From Streptococcus cristatus (GTDB taxonomy: Bacteria > Bacillota > Bacilli > Lactobacillales > Streptococcaceae): DNA of 64,000 nucleotides. Every line of letters starts with the position of its first letter. The first letter of the stretch is position 1. Below are positions 36,622 through 47,869 of this stretch, one piece after another. The notes under the pieces were generated by a model, which searched no databases, had not been told where the DNA came from, and saw only the letters and a list, made by a program, of their open reading frames with translations. A program made the position numbers and the translations under genes. The DNA lies in contig NZ_RJNA01000006.1 in the NCBI RefSeq assembly GCF_003943815.1, positions 84,823 through 148,822 on the forward strand, written 5' to 3'.

Positions 36622-37794
36622 CTATTCTTGTTTGTGTTTCTTTTGGTATCTCTTCTCTCGAACTTCTTCTCGATAAGAGGAGTTTCCGATAAAGCGCAGA
36701 ATATTGAGCAGGGGCGTCCTCTGCGGCCCCAGAACCCCTATTAGTTCTACTAAGAGTTCGACACCTAGCAGAAGGCCAATCACGAGGAGGAGTCCACCGA
36801 TGCGGGTTGATACATTTAGCAGGAGGGAAATCATCGAGAAAATCATCGAAATCCCATAGATAACCAGAACTGTTCCCCGATGTGTCAATCCTAAGGACAA
36901 GAGCCTATGGTGAAGGTGGTGACGGTCAGGCTGGTAAAATTTCTGACCAGACAAAGTCCGACGAACGATTGCTAAAAAGGTATCGGTAATCGGTACACCC
37001 AAGATAATCATAGGCGTGACAATCGCTACTGCCGTCGCATTTTTCAAGCCTTGTAGAGACAGGACCGAAATCATAAAACCGATGAAAAGAGCCCCCGTAT
37101 CCCCGCCATATATAATGGCTGGATGATAATTGTAAGGAAAGAAGCCAGCAATAGAGGCTACTAAGACCAGGATTGTCAAAGTCAGGAATAAATTATGGCC
37201 CGGCAAGAAAAAGTAGGAAACAATGCCCATGGTTAGTAAGGAAATAATGGAGACCCCGCTAACAAGGCCGTCTAAACCATCCATGAGATTGACCGCATTG
37301 GTAATGGAGACAATCCAGAGAATGGTCAAAATGAAAGATAGCCAAGGTGGGAAAAAGAGATGGGGACCACCAAACGGAATCTTAAAGTCATCCAAGCGGA
37401 AATCCGTCAGCCACCAAATCAGACAGGCAGCTAGCACAATCCCCCCTAACTTCATCAGGGGACTTAATTCTTTAATATCATCGATAAGCCCCGTCAGGGC
37501 AACAATCAAGCCTCCCAACACCACCGGCCAAATATAGTCAAAATAAGTCTGTTCAAAAAAAGTGACGCCAACAATCTGCGGCATGAATACCAAAGTTGCC
37601 AAGGTAAAAGCTGCTACAACCGCCAGACCGCCTGCACTCGGCATGGGCTTCTTATTGATTCGTCGAGCATTAGGATAGTCGACTGCATCCATTTTAAAAG
37701 CCAAGAGGCGAACGAGGGGAGTCAGCAAAACTCCGACAAAAAATGTCGCTAGTAGCACCAAAATGAACTTCAATGGAAAAGCAATCATAAGCAT
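36622..37794 (-). CDS. tagO: undecaprenyl-phosphate HexNAc-1-phosphate transferase
   Basis: Membrane enzyme of the MraY/WecA/TagO family that starts wall-polysaccharide or teichoic-acid synthesis by loading a HexNAc-phosphate on undecaprenyl phosphate. 390 residues, about 11 membrane helices. Conserved cytoplasmic loops: LIDDIKELSPLMK (DD pair), NAVNLMDGLDGLVSG and GGDTGALFIGF, plus the basic RRTLSGQKFYQPDRHHLHHRL loop of the WecA branch. Homologues next to mecA in streptococci are called rgpG or tagO. The start codon lies inside the end of mecA. Confidence 0.93.
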   Translation of the reverse strand: MLMIAFPLKFILVLLATFFVGVLLTPLVRLLAFKMDAVDYPNARRINKKPMPSAGGLAVVAAFTLATLVFMPQIVGVTFFEQTYFDYIWPVVLGGLIVALTGLIDDIKELSPLMKLGGIVLAACLIWWLTDFRLDDFKIPFGGPHLFFPPWLSFILTILWIVSITNAVNLMDGLDGLVSGVSIISLLTMGIVSYFFLPGHNLFLTLTILVLVASIAGFFPYNYHPAIIYGGDTGALFIGFMISVLSLQGLKNATAVAIVTPMIILGVPITDTFLAIVRRTLSGQKFYQPDRHHLHHRLLSLGLTHRGTVLVIYGISMIFSMISLLLNVSTRIGGLLLVIGLLLGVELLVELIGVLGPQRTPLLNILRFIGNSSYREEVREKRYQKKHKQE

Positions 37795-38528
37795 TCAACT
37801 TTCTGCAACTGTTGGATGGCTTCTGTCACCAAAAGCAGACGCCCGTGTTCTTGTAGGACAGAACGAGTAATATCTGTATCCTCAGCAAACTCACGCATTT
37901 TAGCCAGTAACCAAGCTGGATAAAGAGCAGGTTGCTCTTCCAAATCTACCAAAATAGTCAGGTAGTAGGCAGAGTCATATTTATAAAGTTCTGATAGGTC
38001 TATTGGATAGTCAACCGTTTTGGCGAAAGAAACCGCACTCTGCAAATCAGTAAATGACAAAATATAGTAGACATAACGGTCTAGATTCTCTTCCCTATCT
38101 TCTGAAGAATCTACAGAGGCCTCCTGATCAGCCTCTGCTGCTTCTAAAGATTTGACCGCCTCAAGGTCATCCTTACTCTTTTCAAAGATATTTTTCTCTA
38201 AAGTCTTTAAGAACTCATCTGGCGACATCTGGCTGAGCTCATCCATATCCGGTAGATTTCCCAAATCTTCAAAATTCAAATTCTTATCAATCTTCGATCT
38301 CGTCACAAAGACATCCAGCTTGTCTGGCTTAGGCGTCACTCGAAAGCTGAGCATGCCACTATCTAAAAAGCTGTCCGGCATTTCCAACTCATCCAAAATG
38401 GTATAGAAAAATTCTTCTGTTTTTTCTTGGGGAACTAGGAAATCTGCAATTTCCATTCCGTGTTCTTCCAAATCTTCCAACTGGATGGTGATTTTAATCG
38501 TCGAATCATTAATCTGTTTCACTTCCAT
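37785..38528 (-). CDS. mecA: adaptor protein MecA
   Basis: Delivers substrates to the ClpC-ClpP protease; in streptococci it restrains competence by targeting ComX. 247 residues: N-terminal substrate-binding domain (MEVKQINDSTIKITIQLEDL), acidic linker (~100-140, Asp/Glu/Ser-rich) and C-terminal ClpC-binding domain (YVYYILSFTDLQSAVSFAK). It overlaps tagO by 10 bases, a pairing conserved in the genus. Confidence 0.96.
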   Translation of the reverse strand: MEVKQINDSTIKITIQLEDLEEHGMEIADFLVPQEKTEEFFYTILDELEMPDSFLDSGMLSFRVTPKPDKLDVFVTRSKIDKNLNFEDLGNLPDMDELSQMSPDEFLKTLEKNIFEKSKDDLEAVKSLEAAEADQEASVDSSEDREENLDRYVYYILSFTDLQSAVSFAKTVDYPIDLSELYKYDSAYYLTILVDLEEQPALYPAWLLAKMREFAEDTDITRSVLQEHGRLLLVTEAIQQLQKVECL

Positions 38529-38611
38529 CTCATCAACCTCATACTTTCATAGTCTTTCTATTATACTAAAATTCTAAACTTATTTCAAAAAAATAACTGG
38601 TCAAATAAGAA

Positions 38612-38637
38612 AAGGCTGGGAAAATTTCCCAAGCCTT
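38612..38637 (-). terminator. uppP terminator
   Basis: AAGGCTTGGGAAA / TTTCCCAGCCTT stem followed by TTC on the minus strand, 3 bases after the uppP stop. Confidence 0.85.
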
Positions 38638-38639
38638 GA

Positions 38640-39482
38640 TTAACCAATAATGACCTTGATCAGACCGTAAACCAACAGCAAAACTCCGAGTCCGATCCGA
38701 TATTTACCAAAGATTGTAAAGTCATGATTCTTGACATAGTCTGTCAGGAAGCGAATCACATAAAGACTGACTCCGAAAGCCACTCCCATCGCTACCAATA
38801 AAAGGAATAATTGGTCGAAGCCTAAAGAATTACCCTTGATAATAAATTTCAGGATTTTCAGCCCACTTGCACCAAACATGATTGGAATCCCCAAGTAGAA
38901 AGTAAACTCTGTCACAACTGGTCGGCTGACACCATTCAAGAGACCACCGACAATGGTCGCACCTGAACGGCTGGTTCCTGGAAAGAGGGACAAGACTTGG
39001 AAAAGACCGATATAAAGAGCTGTTTGATAAGGAAGTCTGCTCAATTCTGTAACAGTCGGTTCCACCTGCTCTCGTTTTTCCAGATAGATAAAGGCAGCCC
39101 CGTAGATAATCAGCATGATTGCGACGGATACCAGATTATAAAAATGTGCTTCAAACCAATCGTCTAGGAAAAGACCGATGATTGCAGCTGGCAAAGCAGC
39201 AACGACTACCTTGGCCCAGAGCTGCCATGTCAGCTGAATTTGACGAGCTGTTTTCCCTGGTTTAAAAGGGTTGAGCTTATCAAAATAAATCACCACAACC
39301 GCCAAGATGGCTCCCAGTTGAATGACTACATTGAACATTTCCATGAAGGCTGGATTTTCATTTTTATACTTGATAAAATCTTGAATCAGAATCAAGTGGC
39401 CGGTACTCGAAATGGGTAGCCACTCTGTAATTCCTTCAACAATTCCATAAATAATGGACTTTAAAATTTCAATAATAAACAT
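38640..39482 (-). CDS. uppP: undecaprenyl-diphosphatase
   Basis: Membrane phosphatase (BacA family) that recycles undecaprenyl pyrophosphate to the monophosphate lipid carrier; overexpression gives bacitracin resistance. 280 residues, about seven helices. Both active-site motifs are visible: [20 protein letters not shown] (~13-32) and [14 protein letters not shown] (~168-181). TAGGAG precedes the ATG. Single gene with its own terminator. Confidence 0.97.
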   Translation of the reverse strand: MFIIEILKSIIYGIVEGITEWLPISSTGHLILIQDFIKYKNENPAFMEMFNVVIQLGAILAVVVIYFDKLNPFKPGKTARQIQLTWQLWAKVVVAALPAAIIGLFLDDWFEAHFYNLVSVAIMLIIYGAAFIYLEKREQVEPTVTELSRLPYQTALYIGLFQVLSLFPGTSRSGATIVGGLLNGVSRPVVTEFTFYLGIPIMFGASGLKILKFIIKGNSLGFDQLFLLLVAMGVAFGVSLYVIRFLTDYVKNHDFTIFGKYRIGLGVLLLVYGLIKVIIG

Positions 39483-39570
39483 AGATAACTCCTAAAACAA
39501 CTTTAGCATTTATTATACCACATATTGGAGGAGAGGAAAAGTTTTCTCAAGGGCTTTAGCAAGCTTTTTA

Positions 39571-41466
39571 TCAAAAGGCTCCGCCACCTCCGCCTCCACC
39601 GCCACCAGAGAAGCCACCTCCTGCTCCGCCTCCTGATGAAACAGAAAAATGACTGGCCGTCGAGGCAATGTGTCCATAATTTGAAAAACTATGGGAACTT
39701 GCGTAGAAAATAGGATGAAGATTATATTGTAGATAAGTATTCATAGACGCGTTTTCCAAGGAAATCTGACGCAGCTTCATGACCCGACTAACCCGATCCG
39801 CATAACCAAATAGGGTAGCATAGACCAAAAGTCGGTTCCACAGGACAATGCCCTCCACCTCGGTATCATATAGGCGAGCGATGTAGCGTAGCATATTCGC
39901 AAAGCTATTCCAGAGATAGAAATCATGGGCTCCCTCATCGCTCAGGACACCATCCCGCTGATATAACTGTAAGGCTCTGCCCAGCAGAACGGTCAAGACT
40001 GAAGCAATAGCTGCAAGCGGAAGATGGAACCAAATAAAGCCATCTAGCTTGATCAGATAGACAAAAAAGGTCAAGAGAGACAAGCTAAAAGCAAGGAAAC
40101 TTGCCATTAGAGCCAACCACAAGAAAAGCTTTTCTCCTCGTTTCAAAGGACGATAGTGATCCAGCAAGTTTAGCTCCCGAATCTCCTTTAATACTTGTTC
40201 AGACAAAAGGTTTAAATCAGTTGAAAAGCGATTTTTTATTCGATTGCCTATTTGGCGGATTCGTGCTTCATCTGTTGATTTTTTATTTTTATAAAGATCT
40301 TCTGAAATCTGATAAGATTCAAACAAGTCTGCTACAGCTGCCTGTTTATGGTCACCAAATGCCATCTGTAAGAATTGACCTTCAAACTCTGACAAACCTT
40401 TTTTAGAAGTTGGTTTCAAGATTGGCTTGTCTGCAGTTCCTAAAAGCTCGATATAGCCTCGATCCATCAAATCCAGCAAGGTCGCCTGCACCAAATTTTC
40501 AAATTTCAAATGCGCCCGTCCGCCACTGGTCGGATCGACTTCCCTCATATCCACAGCAAAGATATTGGCCGCTACAATGAGAGGAGCCAGATCTTGCGGA
40601 GCTTCATAGAGGCGAGCGTCTTTAGGAAAAGCTTGGCTAGGATGAATCTTAATCCGAAAAATCAGATAAAATATCCCCGAAAGCATCAGCAAGAACAAAC
40701 CTAAAAGAGGTAGATAAATTTCCCCCAAGCGATGATAAAACTGGCTCTTAGCTACAATCTCTTTCTCAACTGCTTGAAAAGTCTGTAGATAGTCGGTCGC
40801 TTTTGGATCCTCTGCTGCCTGATGCAGAGCTTGGCGATGCCAATATCCATGCAGTTCAACCTTCTTCCTGCTAGGCAAATGAGATAGCTGAATCCGATAG
40901 TCACCACGGTCCCTATCTATAGTAGGCGATTGGCCAAAATAACCTGTATGAACATACATGTCTGTTAGGGTCCAAGTTCCCAGGCCCCAAACCTTAATCG
41001 TCACATTTTGCAGCTCTTCTTCCCAATCACTGATCGGCGTCCATTTGAGCTCTGCTATATCTTTATGGAGAAACAGAAGATTGGTCAGGTTCCATGTGAC
41101 TGTTACTTTGACCGTGTCGCCTTCTTTACCCGCATTGTAAATCTTAACCTCGTAGCCATCTCCTAAATCTGTGACTCGTGGCTCAAAGTCATACTTTACG
41201 ACTCCATTCGTTTTCACAGAAACTTTTGGATCTGAATCAATAGCAAAGCCTTCTGGCATCTTTCCTGCTGAGCCTAAGGAGACCATCTGGCCATTGTAAT
41301 CATCATCAAAATGATAAGTCACCTCTTCTGTATAGGTGGCTGTATTATCGGCATGGATCTCCAAATCTCCTTGATACGACTGGATTTGATAGTCTAAAGC
41401 TGACACCGTTCCAGCAAAAAATAAACTCAAAAAAAGAAGGAAAATTCCTGACAAGTACCTTTTCAT
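39571..41466 (-). CDS. DUF2207 membrane protein with Gly-rich tail
   Basis: 631-residue surface-exposed membrane protein of the DUF2207 family; function unknown. Signal peptide (LLFLSLFFAGTVSALDYQ), extracellular beta-rich domain to ~240 (LEIHADNTATYTEEVTYHF), membrane helix (LYLPLLGLFLLMLSGIFYL), cytoplasmic alpha domain, two further helices (~455-500), then a C-terminus that is almost pure Gly/Ser (last ~25 residues, ending GGGGGGGGGAF). Gly-rich tails of this sort are typical of the family. Divergent from the glutamine transporter gene. No partner gene is evident. Confidence 0.85.
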   Translation of the reverse strand: MKRYLSGIFLLFLSLFFAGTVSALDYQIQSYQGDLEIHADNTATYTEEVTYHFDDDYNGQMVSLGSAGKMPEGFAIDSDPKVSVKTNGVVKYDFEPRVTDLGDGYEVKIYNAGKEGDTVKVTVTWNLTNLLFLHKDIAELKWTPISDWEEELQNVTIKVWGLGTWTLTDMYVHTGYFGQSPTIDRDRGDYRIQLSHLPSRKKVELHGYWHRQALHQAAEDPKATDYLQTFQAVEKEIVAKSQFYHRLGEIYLPLLGLFLLMLSGIFYLIFRIKIHPSQAFPKDARLYEAPQDLAPLIVAANIFAVDMREVDPTSGGRAHLKFENLVQATLLDLMDRGYIELLGTADKPILKPTSKKGLSEFEGQFLQMAFGDHKQAAVADLFESYQISEDLYKNKKSTDEARIRQIGNRIKNRFSTDLNLLSEQVLKEIRELNLLDHYRPLKRGEKLFLWLALMASFLAFSLSLLTFFVYLIKLDGFIWFHLPLAAIASVLTVLLGRALQLYQRDGVLSDEGAHDFYLWNSFANMLRYIARLYDTEVEGIVLWNRLLVYATLFGYADRVSRVMKLRQISLENASMNTYLQYNLHPIFYASSHSFSNYGHIASTASHFSVSSGGGAGGGFSGGGGGGGGGAF

Positions 41467-41533
41467 AAACCAAAGTCCTTTTCTAAATCTTTATCCTATT
41501 ATAGCATTTTTCTCAAGTAAGGGCTTACCAGGA

Positions 41534-41562
41534 TTGAAAAGTCGGATATTTTTCGGTAGAAT
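41534..41562 (+). promoter_or_regulatory. glutamine transporter promoter
   Basis: TTGAAA (41534-41539), 17 bases, TAGAAT (41557-41562). Confidence 0.7.
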
Positions 41563-41596
41563 AGAAAGAACTATTTTAGAAGGACTAGGAGAGAAT

Positions 41597-43162
41597 ATGA
41601 AAAAATTCATTTTAACCTTATTGACAGCCCTCCTCGTCTGTCTGGGCACCCTTACCGTAGCTCAGGCGGATGATTATCTTAGAATTGGGATGGAAGCGGC
41701 CTATGCCCCTTTCAACTGGACCCAAGATGATGATTCAAATGGTGCTGTTAAAATCGAAGGAACAAATCAGTACGCCAATGGCTACGATGTCCAAGTTGCC
41801 AAGAAGATTGCTCAGGAAATGGGCAAGGAACCTCTAGTTGTGAAAACCTCTTGGAACGGACTGATTCCAGCCTTGACCTCTGGTAAAATCGATATGATTA
41901 TCGCTGGTATGAGTCCAACTGCCGAACGAAAAAAAGAAATCGCCTTTTCTAACAGCTACTATACTAGTGAGCCTGTTATGCTGGTTCGAAAAGACGGCAA
42001 CTACGCTAATGCTAAGACCCTCAAGGACTTTAAAGATGCTAAGATCACCTCTCAGCAAGGTGTCTATCTTTACAATCTGATTTCTCAGTTGCCTGGAGCT
42101 AAACAAGAGACCGCCATGGGAGATTTCGCCCAAATGCGTCAAGCTCTAGAATCTGGTGTTATTGACGGATACATCTCTGAACGTCCCGAAGCTCTGACAG
42201 CTGAAGCTGCCAACTCTAAGTTCAAAATGATCCAATTTAAAGAAGGATTTGAGGTCGGCGAAGAAGATGCCTCCATCGCTGTCGGCATGCGTAAAGACGA
42301 CAGCCGAATCGAGCAAGCTAATGCAGCTATCGCTAAACTCTCAACGGATGACCAAGTCCAGCTGATGGATCAAATGATTAAGAATCAGCCTGTAGATACT
42401 GATACCGACGATGCTGAAGATACATTCTTCAACAAAGTTTTTAAGATTTGGAAGGAAAATTGGCCACAATTCTTACGCGGAGCTGGTTTGACCTTGCTCA
42501 TTTCCATTACAGGAACAATCGCTGGCCTCTTTATTGGCTTGTTGATTGGGGTCTATCGGACAGCGCCCATTTCAAAAAATAAGGCTCTAGCCTTCCTGCA
42601 AAAACTATTCGGTTGGTTCCTCAATGTTTACATTGAAATCTTCCGTGGTACTCCTATGATTGTACAATCCATGGTTATCTACTATGGAACAGCTCAGGCT
42701 TTTGGCATTTCGATCGACCGAACGGCTGCAGCCATCTTTATCGTTTCTATCAATACTGGCGCTTACATGAGTGAAATTGTCCGCGGTGGTATCTTTGCCG
42801 TTGATAAAGGACAATTCGAAGCGGCTACCGCGCTCGGAATGACCCACAGCCAAACCATGCGCAAGGTCGTCCTGCCACAGGTGGTCCGCAACATTCTGCC
42901 TGCGACGGGGAATGAATTTGTCATCAATATCAAGGATACATCTGTCCTGAATGTTATCTCCGTGGTGGAGCTCTACTTCTCAGGAAATACCATTGCAACT
43001 CAGACTTATCAGTATTTCCAAACCTTCACCATTATCGCAGTTATTTACTTTGTCTTGACCTTTACCGTCACTCGAATCCTACGTTTCATCGAGCAGAAAT
43101 TTGACACAGATCATTACACAACAGGTGCCAACCAAATGCAGACGGGAGAATTGAAACAATGA
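41597..43162 (+). CDS. glnP: glutamine-type ABC transporter, binding protein-permease fusion
   Basis: Single polypeptide (521 residues) with an N-terminal signal ([18 protein letters not shown]), one extracellular amino-acid-binding domain (~25-255, [19 protein letters not shown]) and a C-terminal polar amino-acid permease domain (~290-510) with the EAA-type loop [20 protein letters not shown]. Imports glutamine or related polar amino acids with GlnQ. The start is taken at 41597, with AGGAG 5 bases upstream; the longer frame begins inside the promoter. Relatives such as lactococcal GlnP carry two tandem binding domains, here only one. It overlaps glnQ by 4 bases. Confidence 0.93.
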   Translation: MKKFILTLLTALLVCLGTLTVAQADDYLRIGMEAAYAPFNWTQDDDSNGAVKIEGTNQYANGYDVQVAKKIAQEMGKEPLVVKTSWNGLIPALTSGKIDMIIAGMSPTAERKKEIAFSNSYYTSEPVMLVRKDGNYANAKTLKDFKDAKITSQQGVYLYNLISQLPGAKQETAMGDFAQMRQALESGVIDGYISERPEALTAEAANSKFKMIQFKEGFEVGEEDASIAVGMRKDDSRIEQANAAIAKLSTDDQVQLMDQMIKNQPVDTDTDDAEDTFFNKVFKIWKENWPQFLRGAGLTLLISITGTIAGLFIGLLIGVYRTAPISKNKALAFLQKLFGWFLNVYIEIFRGTPMIVQSMVIYYGTAQAFGISIDRTAAAIFIVSINTGAYMSEIVRGGIFAVDKGQFEAATALGMTHSQTMRKVVLPQVVRNILPATGNEFVINIKDTSVLNVISVVELYFSGNTIATQTYQYFQTFTIIAVIYFVLTFTVTRILRFIEQKFDTDHYTTGANQMQTGELKQ

Positions 43163-43899
43163 CCGAAACAATTTTAGAAATTAAAAATCTCAAAAAATCT
43201 TATGGGGAGAATCAAGTCTTAAAAGACATTTCTCTGACTGTCCACAAGGGCGAAGTTATCTCCATTATCGGAAGTTCAGGTAGCGGAAAGTCAACCTTTC
43301 TCCGCTCCATCAACCTCCTAGAAACACCTACTGCTGGCGAAATTCTCTACCGCGGAAAAAATGTCTTGGATGAAAACTATGATCTGACTCATTACCGCGA
43401 AAAATTAGGTATGGTGTTCCAAAGTTTCAATCTTTTTGAAAATCTCAATGTCCTAGAAAACACCATCGTAGCTCAGACAACCGTGCTCAAAAGAGAGCGC
43501 GCTGAAGCAGAAAAGATTGCCAAAGAAAATCTAGAAAAGGTCGGTATGGGTGAGCTCTACTGGCAAGCCAAGCCTAAACAACTCTCAGGTGGACAAAAGC
43601 AGCGGGTTGCCATTGCACGTGCACTTTCCATGAATCCTGATGCCATCCTTTTCGATGAGCCAACTTCAGCTCTTGACCCGGAAATGGTTGGTGAAGTCCT
43701 GAAAATCATGAAGGAATTGGCTAAAGAAGGCCTGACTATGATTGTCGTGACCCACGAAATGGAATTTGCCCGCGATGTTTCCAGCCGTGTTATCTTTATG
43801 GATAAGGGCGTCATCGCAGAAGAAGGCACTCCACAAGAATTCTTTACCAATCCTAAAGAAGAACGAACCAAGGAATTCCTACATCGCTTCTTGAAATAA
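43159..43899 (+). CDS. glnQ: polar amino-acid ABC transporter ATPase
   Basis: ATPase partner of the preceding permease. 246 residues with Walker [10 protein letters not shown] (~36-44), Q-loop VFQSFNLF, signature [15 protein letters not shown], Walker [13 protein letters not shown] and VTHEMEF (His switch). ATGA overlap with glnP indicates one transcript and coupled translation. A terminator follows. Confidence 0.95.
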   Translation: MTETILEIKNLKKSYGENQVLKDISLTVHKGEVISIIGSSGSGKSTFLRSINLLETPTAGEILYRGKNVLDENYDLTHYREKLGMVFQSFNLFENLNVLENTIVAQTTVLKRERAEAEKIAKENLEKVGMGELYWQAKPKQLSGGQKQRVAIARALSMNPDAILFDEPTSALDPEMVGEVLKIMKELAKEGLTMIVVTHEMEFARDVSSRVIFMDKGVIAEEGTPQEFFTNPKEERTKEFLHRFLK

Positions 43900-43916
43900 A
43901 CAACCAAGCAAACAAA

Positions 43917-43952
43917 CAAGACGGAAAAAGATACATCCGCCTTGTTTTTTTA
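43917..43952 (+). terminator. glnPQ terminator
   Basis: AAGACGG / CCGCCTT stem followed by GTTTTTTT. Confidence 0.8.
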
Positions 43953-43992
43953 TTCGCAAAATAAAAAAGCGGGTTTCCCCACTTTCCGAAGA

Positions 43993-44208
43993 TTAGTCTT
44001 CAAACTTTTCATGATTCTTATCGTAGAAATCAATCAAGCCAAGAGCTGTTTCAAAAGAAATATTCTTTACTTTTGCACGTCCTTGAGCAAGAGCAATAAT
44101 TGACATTTCACGCGCGTTTGTTTCTTTACTAATACGGTAACCTGTAATTTTTTTGTCACGAACCCATCCAACGACTGACTCTACTTTTTCAAAATTTGAT
44201 TTAGCCAT
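43993..44208 (-). CDS. small helix-turn-helix protein
   Basis: 71 residues. GYRISKETNAREMSIIALAQ followed by NISFETALGLIDFYDK resembles the compact helix-turn-helix of small phage- or XRE-like regulators, in which a short helix pair precedes a conserved hydrophobic C-terminal helix. Likely DNA-binding; targets unknown. GAGGAG lies upstream of the ATG. Stands alone between glnQ and the SPFH gene. Confidence 0.6.
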   Translation of the reverse strand: MAKSNFEKVESVVGWVRDKKITGYRISKETNAREMSIIALAQGRAKVKNISFETALGLIDFYDKNHEKFED

Positions 44209-44318
44209 TTCTTACTCCTCTCTAACTTATTTCGAATACTAATATAATGGTTTTTATACAGTTTGTCAACTTAGAAAAACCAAAACAAACAAATTAAATA
44301 ATTCTGAATATTCTATAT

Positions 44319-45215
44319 TTATTTAGCTTTGAGGGCTGAAAGGATCTGGGTGCGAATACTCTCCACTCCATCAGGATTTGCTGGAAGGAAGATTGTGTTA
44401 TTTCCTTGCTTATCTGCAAAATTATTCAAGGTATCTAAATACTGGTTAGTCAAGAGGATGGACATAATTTGTTCTTCTGTCAACTCAACATTGGCGCCTT
44501 TAAGCTCCTTAATCGAGTCTGCTAAACCATCCACGATTGCCTTCCGCTGCTCTGCAATACCGACCCCATGAAGACGGTCTTTCTCAGCCTCGGCTTCTGC
44601 AGCAGTTACAATTTTAATCTTATCTGCTTCTGCCAATTCCTGAGCTGCCACGCGCTTGCGTTGAGCGGCATTGATTTCGTTCATAGACTGTTTAACTTCT
44701 GCATCTGGCTCAACCTTGGTAATCAAGGTCTTGACAATGATGTAGCCATAAGTCGACATTTCCTCAGCTACCTGCTTTTGAACTTCTAGGGCGATCTCAT
44801 CTTTCTTTTCAAAGAGCTCGTCCAAGGTCAGTTTTGGAACTGAGGAACGCAGAGCATCTTCGATGTAGGACTTAATCTGCGCTTCTGGCCGCATGAGTTT
44901 ATAGTAAGCATCTGTGACATTGTTTTCATTTACCCGATACTGAGTCGCAACATTCATGGTCACAAAGACATTATCCTGAGTCTTGGTCTCAACAATAATG
45001 TCGCTTTGTAGCAAACGCAACTGAACACGAGCGGCGATTTTGTCAATTCCCAAAGGCAAACGAACATTCATCCCACTTGTACTAGTCTTGTGGTACCGAC
45101 CAAAACGCTCAATGATGGCAACAGATTGCTGGCGCACGACATAAAGCGAGCTAAATGCCAATAGACCACAAAGAAGAAGAAAAATGAGAAAGAAGAAAAA
45201 GAAATTCAGTAACAT
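44319..45215 (-). CDS. SPFH/band 7 membrane protein
   Basis: 298-residue stomatin/prohibitin-type protein with one N-terminal membrane helix (~1-25), the SPFH domain (VVRQQSVAIIERFGRYHKT to ~190), a long Ala/Glu/Lys-rich coiled coil (~175-225, AAEAEAEKDRL) and a short C-terminal domain. Members scaffold membrane microdomains and regulate membrane proteases; no partner (such as an NfeD protein) lies beside it here. AAGGAG precedes the ATG. The exact role is unknown. Confidence 0.9.
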   Translation of the reverse strand: MLLNFFFFFLIFLLLCGLLAFSSLYVVRQQSVAIIERFGRYHKTSTSGMNVRLPLGIDKIAARVQLRLLQSDIIVETKTQDNVFVTMNVATQYRVNENNVTDAYYKLMRPEAQIKSYIEDALRSSVPKLTLDELFEKKDEIALEVQKQVAEEMSTYGYIIVKTLITKVEPDAEVKQSMNEINAAQRKRVAAQELAEADKIKIVTAAEAEAEKDRLHGVGIAEQRKAIVDGLADSIKELKGANVELTEEQIMSILLTNQYLDTLNNFADKQGNNTIFLPANPDGVESIRTQILSALKAK

Positions 45216-45308
45216 AAGCGCATCTCCTTAATTTAATATAGTATATTCTAGCACAGTCCTTACTCACTTGCAATTAAAAAGTGGGATTTTACTAAAATAT
45301 TTTTAGGA

Positions 45309-46559
45309 TCAGACTAACATGTTATAAAGCGTTTCGTTTCCGTTTAGATTGATGAAGGAAGGATCAAAATGCTCGATTCGATTGATCAGACCCGCATAGT
45401 CATGCTTATTGGCCAAGGCAATCCCAATCAAGACCGGACCTGTTCCCTTGCTGGCCCGCTTGATGTATTCAAATCGAGTGATGTCATCATTTGGCCCTAA
45501 AATATCATTTACAAATTCACGTAAGGCACCAGGCCGCTGCGGGAAATTTACTACAAAATAATGCTTGATGCCATCATAGATGAGGGCACGTTCTTCCATT
45601 TCAGGCATACGGTTAATGTCATTATTTCCTCCCGAAATGATACAGCAGACAGTTTTTCCTTTGATATATTCTCGCAACACTTCCAAGGCTGCTACGCTAG
45701 CTGCACCAGCAGGCTCTGCGATGATTCCTTGTTTAGAATAGAGATCAATCAAGGTTTCTGAAATCAAGCCTTCATCAACCCCGATCAGTGTTTCTACATT
45801 CTTTTTCGTTGCTTCATAAGTAGATGCCCCTACCTTTTGGACTGCGATACCGTCCGCAAATTTGTCAATTTCATTGAGTTTGACAGGACCACCTGCTTCA
45901 AAAGCTGCTTTCATACTGCGGGCCCCATTAGCCTCTACCCCAATCACTTCAATTTGTGGCTGGCTTTCCTTGATGTAAGTGGATACTCCTGCGATGAGAC
46001 CGCCGCCTCCTACTGGTACCAAGACCAAGTCTAAATCGATGGACTCCCGAGCTGTATCTTCTAGGATTTCATAAGCAACTGTTCCCTGACCTGCTTGAAC
46101 GTGAGCATCATCAAAAGGATCGATGAAAGTCCGATTTTCCATCCGAGTGAATTCCATAGCCGCCCGAGCAGAAGCATCAAAAGTATCCCCTACTAGCTTA
46201 ATCGTAACAAAATCGCCACCAAAGAAACGAACCTGTCCAATTTTTTGTTGAGGAGTTGTGATAGGCATAAAAATAGTCGCTGGGATTTTCATTTCATTAC
46301 AGGTGTATGCGACACCCTGAGCGTGGTTTCCCGCAGAAGCGCAGACAACCCCGCGTTCTCGCTCTTCTTTACTCAACTGAGAAATGGCATAATAGGCACC
46401 ACGTATTTTGAAAGAACGGACACGTTGGGCATTTTCCTTTTTAAGATAAATCTTTGCCCCGTACTTCTCTGACAAGTAATGATCATAATCAAGCGGTGTA
46501 TTGACAACAACATCTTTTAATACCTTATGAGCACGGACGATATCTTTTGCTGTTAACAT
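45309..46559 (-). CDS. ilvA: threonine deaminase
   Basis: PLP enzyme that converts threonine to 2-oxobutanoate, the first step to isoleucine. 416 residues. PLP lysine in VRSFKIRGAYYA, glycine loop VPVGGGGLIAG, then a single ACT-like regulatory domain at the C-terminus (~335-416, FVVNFPQRPGALREF), the probable site of isoleucine feedback. The ATG at 46559 follows a doubled AAAGGA; the frame is open further upstream to 46619 but that part overlaps the ilvC terminator. Last gene of ilvB-ilvN-ilvC-ilvA. Confidence 0.95.
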   Translation of the reverse strand: MLTAKDIVRAHKVLKDVVVNTPLDYDHYLSEKYGAKIYLKKENAQRVRSFKIRGAYYAISQLSKEERERGVVCASAGNHAQGVAYTCNEMKIPATIFMPITTPQQKIGQVRFFGGDFVTIKLVGDTFDASARAAMEFTRMENRTFIDPFDDAHVQAGQGTVAYEILEDTARESIDLDLVLVPVGGGGLIAGVSTYIKESQPQIEVIGVEANGARSMKAAFEAGGPVKLNEIDKFADGIAVQKVGASTYEATKKNVETLIGVDEGLISETLIDLYSKQGIIAEPAGAASVAALEVLREYIKGKTVCCIISGGNNDINRMPEMEERALIYDGIKHYFVVNFPQRPGALREFVNDILGPNDDITRFEYIKRASKGTGPVLIGIALANKHDYAGLINRIEHFDPSFINLNGNETLYNMLV

Positions 46560-46587
46560 TCCTTTTCCTTTCCAAATGAGGTAAACA

Positions 46588-46614
46588 AACTCAGCTGGGA
46601 TGCCAGCTGAGTTT
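46588..46614 (-). terminator. ilvC-ilvA intergenic hairpin
   Basis: AAAACTCAGCTGG / CCAGCTGAGTTT: a strong stem with a weak T-run (GTTTGTTT), directly between ilvC and ilvA. It probably gives partial termination, so ilvA would be made in lower amount. Confidence 0.7.
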
Positions 46615-46625
46615 TCCACACAATC

Positions 46626-47681
<1,056 letters not shown>

Positions 47682-47713
47682 TTAGGCGGTTTTAACAAAT
47701 TTAAGTAGGGTTT

Positions 47714-47869
47714 TATACTCACTGAAAATCAAAGATCAAACTAGGAAGCTAGCTATAGGTTGCTCGAAGCACTGCTTTGAGGTTGTCAATAAGACTGACG
47801 GAGTCAGTAACATATACCTACGGCAAGGCGAAGCTGACGTGGTTTGAAGAGATTTTCGAAGAGTGTTAA
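47714..47869 (-). repeat. BOX element between ilvN and ilvC
   Basis: About 155 bases matching the pneumococcal-type BOX repeat read on the minus strand (boxA-boxB-boxC). The boxA core is at 47818-47839 as CTACGGCAAGGCGAAGCTGACG-type sequence with one change from the standard core. The boxA edge touches the ilvN stop codon (47868-47866). Confidence 0.85.
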
